The notes beneath the pieces were generated by a model. That model was not told where the DNA came from, did not search any database, and saw only the letters and a program-made list of their open reading frames with translations. From positions 1 to 18,140 of the forward strand of contig DATEMK010000013.1 of the NCBI GenBank assembly GCA_035275625.1: DNA of 18,140 nt, in the 5' to 3' direction. The DNA is from DATEMK01 sp035275625. Its GTDB lineage: Bacteria > Bacteroidota > Bacteroidia > AKYH767-A > OLB10. This document shows positions 13,558-18,140 of the stretch, piece after piece. Positions within the stretch are counted from its first letter, which is position 1; the number at the start of each line of letters is the position of its first letter. A program made the position numbers and the translations under genes.

Positions 13558-14692
13558 AACTTTTATCGGGTTTGATGGAAGCATCAATGTTAAATCTGAA
13601 ATTGGTGAGCTTCTCTTCTGTAATAAATTTCCATACGATGCCTCCCCATATTTTTGGCGTCATTTGCTTCGCAAGTTCTGCACTTCTCTCTCCCATTGTT
13701 GCTAATTCTTCATTACTGAGCAAAGAAATTTTCCGGAATACCTCAACGAGTGAATCCACATCAACCGGCTTGTGATAAAATCCGTTATACGCATCTTTTA
13801 AAAAAGCAGTTGCAGCGCTTGTTGTTGTTGAACAGATAAGGGGGAAGCCTGCGGCTGCATATTCGTGTACCACCACTCCCCAATGCTCATAATGCGCAGG
13901 TAAAATAAACACACCTGTGCCGGCAACAAAATGTTCTATTTCAGCGGGCTGCACAAATCCGAAATTTTTTATTTTTTCATGTTGTGGAAATAAATTAATA
14001 AGGTCTCCTTTACCGAGACACCATAATTCCCATTCGCAGGGATACTTTTCCTGGAACCTGGTAAACGCTTTCCATAATTCTTCCACACCTTTAAGCCTGG
14101 CATAGCGTCCCACGTAAAGAATTTTTTTAGGAAATGATTTTCTTTTTGCATCCGTATATTTTTCATATTGCGCATGGAAAAAATCAACATCGGCTGAATA
14201 CATGCCTTCGCAAATTTCTTCTTCTTTGAAACCTAATTTTTTTGCATATACTCTTTGCGGCTGCCCGGAAACCCAGCATCCGGAAAAATATTTTCGAAGC
14301 AGTAAGGGTCCGAGTACCCGTGCAAGATTTTGCTTAGTGGTGTTCCGCCAGGGATTGTCAAATTTGAGAAGTGTTTTAATTTTTCCTTTGTAGTTTTTAC
14401 AAACCTCAAGATACCCTTTATCAATCCAGCCGCTGCATAATATTACATCAGGGTTTATTGAAACGATAAGTTCCGAAAGCTTTTTATCCGCAAAATTATT
14501 CCTGTCATAATAAGTGATGTGATCGTTTTTAAGATTGAATTCAAAAGGCGCTATTGCATCAACAGGGTATTTTACAACGTGCGCATCAATGGAATATTCT
14601 TCCGTCATTTTATTTAAGCACGCCACAAAATATCCTGACAAAGCGTTTGCGAGGAAAACCGCTTTTTTCCTTTGCTTATCTTTTTGATTCAT
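13550..14692 (-). CDS. GT4-type glycosyltransferase
   Basis: This is a 380-residue glycosyltransferase with two Rossmann-like halves (GT-B). The C-terminal half has the donor-binding features of the GT4 family: ILYVGRYARLKGVEELWKAF (191-210) with R196 and K201, and the E-x7-E motif between E269 and E277 (HYEHWGVVVHEYAAAGFPLI). The N-terminal acceptor half is less conserved, and no membrane anchor is present. It lies between the ligase/polymerase gene, overlapping its stop by four bases (ATGA), and the acetyltransferase gene, which it overlaps by eight bases. This implies translational coupling. Donor and acceptor are unknown. Confidence 0.9.
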   Translation of the reverse strand: MNQKDKQRKKAVFLANALSGYFVACLNKMTEEYSIDAHVVKYPVDAIAPFEFNLKNDHITYYDRNNFADKKLSELIVSINPDVILCSGWIDKGYLEVCKNYKGKIKTLLKFDNPWRNTTKQNLARVLGPLLLRKYFSGCWVSGQPQRVYAKKLGFKEEEICEGMYSADVDFFHAQYEKYTDAKRKSFPKKILYVGRYARLKGVEELWKAFTRFQEKYPCEWELWCLGKGDLINLFPQHEKIKNFGFVQPAEIEHFVAGTGVFILPAHYEHWGVVVHEYAAAGFPLICSTTTSAATAFLKDAYNGFYHKPVDVDSLVEVFRKISLLSNEELATMGERSAELAKQMTPKIWGGIVWKFITEEKLTNFRFNIDASIKPDKSYA

Positions 14693-16035
14693 GAGCTGAG
14701 CGTGGGAATTTTATATTTATCAAAAGTTAATTTTTTCTCTATACTTTCTTCTTTTACGTCCTTCATCATGAGTGTCCACATCAGTAAAACTAAAGGAGTG
14801 TGAGGATTGAGTGAGCCCACCAGCCAGGCTTCAAATGTGGCAGAAAAAAGTACAGCGTACATTAAGGGCAAAGCATACGGAGATTTAACGGAAGCTCTGA
14901 CAAAATTATATATCAAACCAAAAAGAAAAAGGAGCAGCCCGACAATTCCTGTATTGAGCCATGTGGCAAGCCAGCTATTATGAGAATTACCGATGTGCCC
15001 TTTTGTATATAAATAGCCCGCGTTTTGAAAGAACAGCCAGCCTTCATAACCGATTCCTTTTCCAAAAAGAAAATTCTCCTGTATTTTATCCCAGGCAAAT
15101 TTCCAGGCAATAATTCTGCCCGACCCTTCTTCAAACTTATCTGCACGCATATATTCATTCACTCCTAATGCTGTCATAATATCTGTAAGGTTAGCGAGGA
15201 TAATCTGGTAGACCACTCCAATGGTAATTATGATAGTAAATCCAAGCCAGTAAGAAACCCTGAACAACCGCGAAAATCCAAAGAAAATCAAAATGGAAAG
15301 GACTGTATTTCTTGAACCCGATAGAAAAACAGAAAGCACTATGGCTCCGTAAATCATGATGGTTTCATTCCTTGAAAACAGGTTTTTATATTTACTTATC
15401 GTAATGGTAAAAAATGCAAATAACACGGTGCAGAAAATTCCAAGGCCATTCGGATTGCCCATTACCCCCCTGAAGCGCCCGATGAGATAAGCGGTATTGT
15501 AACTGATCACGATAAGCATAAATCCATAAAGCAGCAGGCACGTACAGGTATATATCAACCCCTTCAGGAATTTTTCGGGTTGCTCTTCCAGTAATTTAGT
15601 ATAATAGGCAGGCATGATCATTAAAAGCAAACAATAAGAAAGTGTTTTTTGAAAAGTTGCCATCGTGTCAGGACTTTGGGAAATAAGAATTATTGCAAGC
15701 AATAAATAAGGAATGAAAGGATAGAACAATGTATTCTTATGGCGGAATTCTTTCGGATCGAAGATGACAAATAAAGTAAGCATCAGCATGTAAATATTTT
15801 TTACGTTGCCTGCCCAGGCCATGGAAAACGACCAGCTGTCGGATAAAACCATTAAATAGAACAAACCGCAAACCAGTTCAACGTACATTTTTTTCCTCTT
15901 CAGCAGGATCACGCTTAAAGGAATTACCCCCAAATAAGCCGGGCCTCCCCATATTCCGCTTACGCTCCACAGGATGAGCATGAAGGCAAACTGGTAATGC
16001 TGTTTTATATATTCACCTAAATTTACTTGCTGCAT
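14689..16035 (-). CDS. O-antigen ligase/polymerase family protein (Wzy_C)
   Basis: This 448-residue membrane protein has about 10-12 hydrophobic helices. Family features are the RFRGVMGNPNGLGIF segment (187-201), SGSRNTVLSILIFFG (239-253), and a large periplasmic loop (about 282-355) ending in GHIGNSHNSWLATWLNTGIVGLLL (347-370, with the key histidine at 352). The family includes O-antigen ligase WaaL and polymerases that join or extend lipid-linked glycans on the periplasmic side; sequence alone does not tell which. It starts 13 bases inside the upstream glycosyltransferase gene, and its stop overlaps the start of the next one. The ORF begins at ATG 16035, giving a short cytoplasmic N-terminus before the first helix. 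Confidence 0.88.
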   Translation of the reverse strand: MQQVNLGEYIKQHYQFAFMLILWSVSGIWGGPAYLGVIPLSVILLKRKKMYVELVCGLFYLMVLSDSWSFSMAWAGNVKNIYMLMLTLFVIFDPKEFRHKNTLFYPFIPYLLLAIILISQSPDTMATFQKTLSYCLLLMIMPAYYTKLLEEQPEKFLKGLIYTCTCLLLYGFMLIVISYNTAYLIGRFRGVMGNPNGLGIFCTVLFAFFTITISKYKNLFSRNETIMIYGAIVLSVFLSGSRNTVLSILIFFGFSRLFRVSYWLGFTIIITIGVVYQIILANLTDIMTALGVNEYMRADKFEEGSGRIIAWKFAWDKIQENFLFGKGIGYEGWLFFQNAGYLYTKGHIGNSHNSWLATWLNTGIVGLLLFLFGLIYNFVRASVKSPYALPLMYAVLFSATFEAWLVGSLNPHTPLVLLMWTLMMKDVKEESIEKKLTFDKYKIPTLSS

Positions 16036-17147
16036 GATTTAAATAATTCGAAATGTTGTTGTGCAACAATCGTCCATGTAAAATTATTTTTCAGTTTATT
16101 ATAAGATGCTTCAGAAAGTTTTTTTCTTTCTTCAGCATTCAAACCAGCGTATTTCAAGATGGCGGATTTTAATGATGAAACATCTTTTTTTTCAATTATA
16201 AATCCATTACTCTCATCCACAAGCTGGCGTGTGGCGCCTGTATCTGTCACAATAACGGGAAGGCCATACCCCATTGCTTCAAGCACAACTGTAGGCATTC
16301 CTTCAAACAATGTGGGCAGGACAAATACATCGCTTTCTTTATAGAGCTTAAATAAAGCTGCATCATCAGCGCCCCCGTAAAATTTTAAATTCGGTTCTTT
16401 ATATGTGTTTAAAAAATGATCGTACAACGGTCCTTTTCCTACCAAAGCAAACCGGAATTTATCTGCATAACCTTCTTTGTTCAATTCAAGCACTGTATCC
16501 ACAAGAGTTTGAATTCCTTTATTAAAAGCAAATCTACCAACAAAAAGAAATTGAAGAGGCGTGTGATTAAAATTCCGTGAAATCAGTTCCGGAACATTTG
16601 CAGCATTCGGCAGCACTGCGATTTTTTCTTTTGGCAAATTCAAGTCTTTAATAAAAATGTCAGTCAGTCTTCCACCGAGCGAAACAATTTTTGCAGCATG
16701 TTTAAAAAGATAATTGTGAACATAACGATAAGGTGCGGTAATTATTTTTTCTTTCAGCGTTAATACCTGGTAGGGTTCCAGCCCATGCGGATTTATTATC
16801 AAACGGTTCCCGACATCTTTAATGCCGTACCAAACGCTCATTCCCTGTGAATAAATAAGGGCACCGGGAAATTTTTTTAATTCTTTGTAAACCTGCTTTG
16901 AATATTTGTATGCGTTAAAAAAATATTCTGAAATGTTTTTTGTCTTTGTTGTTTTTAAACCAATTTCTTTTATGTTATCTGAATCCTTAAAAACTTTTAA
17001 TGTATCATGCGGGTGAATGACAATTAACTCCAGCTCTTTTATTTTAGAAAGTTCCTCGATCAGCAAACGTGAATGACGCTGCATGCCTCCGACAGCATGG
17101 GGAAAAATCCCGTCTGTTACGAAAAGGAGTTGCATTTTTTTTTCCAT
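16023..17147 (-). CDS. GT4-type glycosyltransferase
   Basis: This 374-residue GT-B glycosyltransferase has the complete GT4 set. The glycine-rich loop is GIFPHAVGGMQRHSRLL (13-29), and NPHGLEPY lies at 119-126. FVGRFAFNKGIQTL (202-215) contains R205 and K210. The E-x7-E motif runs from E282 to E290 (LFEGMPTVVLEAMGYGLPVI). It would add one sugar to the growing lipid-linked oligosaccharide in the cytoplasm. Two in-frame ATGs, at 17147 and 17135, flank a nine-base A run (MEKKMQLLF); the second gives a more typical opening. It overlaps the ligase gene by 13 bases and is preceded by a 92-base gap with an inverted repeat, after the epimerase gene. Confidence 0.93.
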   Translation of the reverse strand: MEKKMQLLFVTDGIFPHAVGGMQRHSRLLIEELSKIKELELIVIHPHDTLKVFKDSDNIKEIGLKTTKTKNISEYFFNAYKYSKQVYKELKKFPGALIYSQGMSVWYGIKDVGNRLIINPHGLEPYQVLTLKEKIITAPYRYVHNYLFKHAAKIVSLGGRLTDIFIKDLNLPKEKIAVLPNAANVPELISRNFNHTPLQFLFVGRFAFNKGIQTLVDTVLELNKEGYADKFRFALVGKGPLYDHFLNTYKEPNLKFYGGADDAALFKLYKESDVFVLPTLFEGMPTVVLEAMGYGLPVIVTDTGATRQLVDESNGFIIEKKDVSSLKSAILKYAGLNAEERKKLSEASYNKLKNNFTWTIVAQQHFELFKSCSK

Positions 17148-17157
17148 TAAAGAAAAA

Positions 17158-17222
17158 AGTTATTGAGTTAATTGATTTTTTAATTTATCGTATAGCTTAA
17201 TAAATGAATTAACTCAACAACT
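17158..17222. repeat. Intergenic inverted repeat, AGTTATTGAGTTAATT arms
   Basis: AGTTATTGAGTTAATT (17158-17173) and AATTAACTCAACAACT (17207-17222) pair at 15 of 16 positions, with a G-T pair at the sixteenth. It fills the gap between the epimerase gene and the GT4 gene. Its arm shares TTGAGTTA with the repeat at 7018-7091. Confidence 0.65.
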
Positions 17223-17239
17223 CATTAATTTCTTAACTA

Positions 17240-18140
17240 TCAGACACTCACATTCACCAATGTTTTGATACCTTCATCAATTCCTATTTTCGGCTCCCAT
17301 CCGAGTGATTTCAGTTTGTCCACATTTGCAAGAAGGTGCATGCGCTCCACTTTCCTGACACGTGATGGTTCTACCTCAATTTCTATTTGCTCACCAATTT
17401 GCCTGGAGAATGCCTCCACAATTTCTGTAACGGAATATTCAATGCCTCTTCCTAAGTTGAAAATGTCAATCCCGCTTTTTACTTTGTCGAGTAATGTTTT
17501 TACAGCAGCGGCCATGTCATACGTATGAATGAAATCGCGTTTGGGAGTTAAATTCCCCAATTTTATTTTTCTCATTCCTGCATTCACCTGGTTTTGAATT
17601 TCAGGAATTAAATGCGGGTTGGTTTCATTGGGGCCGAAGGCATTAAAAAACCTGCAGATGATGGTGGTGATTCCTGTTTTTAGATGAAACTCATTGCACA
17701 ATCTTTCCCCTGCCAGCTTTGACAACCCGTAAATATCCATCGGGCCTGTTGCATGTTTTTCTGAAACAGCTTCATCATAAATCGGGTAAACGGCTGCAGT
17801 GGAGGCAAAGAAAACCTGTTCGGGTTTGGATTTAACGGCTGCATCAAGGATGTTCATAGTTCCCTGGATATTGATGGTTGACGATTCATAAGGATGCTGG
17901 TTGCAATACGGGATAAAATGAACAGCGGCAAGGTGCAGGATAACGTCAGGTTTTATTTTTAAAATGGTTTCCGCTACTTTTTCACGCTCCAGGATATCCA
18001 TATTATGGAAATGATCATCCGGCAAGCTGATGAATTCGCGGTTGCCGAATGATAAATTATCTATTACAAAAATTTCATAATCGTGCTGCTGAAATTCTTT
18101 AATTACTGCAGAACCGATAAATCCTGCGCCCCCGGTGATG
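17240..18140 (-). CDS. NAD-dependent sugar-nucleotide epimerase/dehydratase, N-terminus outside window
   Basis: This extended short-chain dehydrogenase is probably a UDP-sugar 4-epimerase or related enzyme making an activated sugar for the polysaccharide cluster. The frame stays open to the right edge, so the true start lies beyond 18140; about 299 residues are visible. The visible part opens with ITGGAGFIGSAVI, the NAD-binding glycine motif. It continues with VIDNLSFGNRE, HLAAVHFIPYC, FFASTAAVYP (active-site Ser/Thr), and the catalytic YGLSK, whose Tyr and Lys are four residues apart. RFFNAFGPNE and NLGRGIEYSV support the extended-SDR fold. Substrate specificity, such as UDP-glucose versus UDP-GlcNAc, cannot be decided from these motifs. 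It is the first visible gene of the cluster, with 92 bases before the next gene. Confidence 0.93.
   Translation of the reverse strand, partial: ITGGAGFIGSAVIKEFQQHDYEIFVIDNLSFGNREFISLPDDHFHNMDILEREKVAETILKIKPDVILHLAAVHFIPYCNQHPYESSTINIQGTMNILDAAVKSKPEQVFFASTAAVYPIYDEAVSEKHATGPMDIYGLSKLAGERLCNEFHLKTGITTIICRFFNAFGPNETNPHLIPEIQNQVNAGMRKIKLGNLTPKRDFIHTYDMAAAVKTLLDKVKSGIDIFNLGRGIEYSVTEIVEAFSRQIGEQIEIEVEPSRVRKVERMHLLANVDKLKSLGWEPKIGIDEGIKTLVNVSV

Noticed and set aside
13558..13587. Longer N-terminus of the WcaF-like protein starting at 13587
   Set aside because: The ten extra residues lie inside the preceding gene and are absent from family members as I know them; ATG at 13557 fits the family start.
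13259..13705. 148-codon plus-strand reading frame across the acetyltransferase/glycosyltransferase junction
   Set aside because: Runs opposite two well-supported overlapping genes and shows no recognisable domain.
17240..18025. Epimerase gene taken as complete from a start at 18025
   Set aside because: The codon there is TTG, and the same frame continues upstream to the window edge encoding the NAD-binding GGAGFIG motif, so the gene is longer and cut by the window.
1..18140. CRISPR arrays, tRNA and rRNA genes, complete insertion sequences
   Set aside because: No evenly spaced direct repeats, no cloverleaf-like or rRNA-like stretch, and no transposase-like protein were found on reading both strands.

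Overview
The window looks like a chromosomal segment of an A+T-rich Bacteroidota bacterium. Four signs support this: a secreted Kelch protein with a type IX secretion (T9SS) C-terminal sorting domain; the gene order ftsX, DUF3098, uppP, truB, which is typical of that phylum; Bacteroidota-style TAnnTTTG promoter boxes in place of strong Shine-Dalgarno sites; and a WcaF-type acetyltransferase and a small TonB-C-terminal-like secreted protein of the kind common there. No rRNA, tRNA, CRISPR array or complete insertion sequence was found.

Layout. Positions 1-535 (minus) hold the 5' part of a secreted protein that runs off the left edge and, upstream of it, a possible 49-residue ORF. An A+T-rich stretch without a convincing gene follows, to 881. 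Next come a NarL/LuxR-type response regulator (882-1547, minus) and, divergently, a plus-strand series: a ComF-like phosphoribosyltransferase, a free methionine-(R)-sulfoxide reductase, an Ig-like lipoprotein, a RidA/aminomuconate-deaminase-like protein, the Kelch/T9SS protein closed by a strong terminator, a TonB-C-terminal-like secreted protein, a Wzx-type polysaccharide flippase and dUTPase. From 9224 to the right edge every gene is on the minus strand. The housekeeping operon ftsX, DUF3098, uppP, truB (9224-12055) converges on dut. Upstream of it lies a surface-polysaccharide cluster (12172-18140): sugar-nucleotide epimerase (5' end outside the window), GT4 glycosyltransferase, O-antigen ligase/polymerase, a second GT4, WcaF-like acetyltransferase and a GT2 glycosyltransferase.

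How they fit together. The epimerase would supply a nucleotide sugar, three glycosyltransferases and the acetyltransferase would build and decorate a lipid-linked oligosaccharide, the flippase at 7100 could export it, and the ligase/polymerase would join or polymerise it. UppP regenerates the undecaprenyl-phosphate carrier. Four consecutive cluster genes overlap by 4-13 bases, which points to one translationally coupled unit.

The most unusual content is small repeat DNA rather than a new gene system. A palindrome-rich segment of about 55 bp lies in frame inside truB and adds about 19 residues just before the catalytic loop. A MITE-like element of about 156 bp with inverted ends supplies the stop codon of the flippase gene. 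Several further inverted repeats sit in the gaps between minus-strand genes. I did not find convincing evidence of a previously undescribed defence or biosynthetic system.
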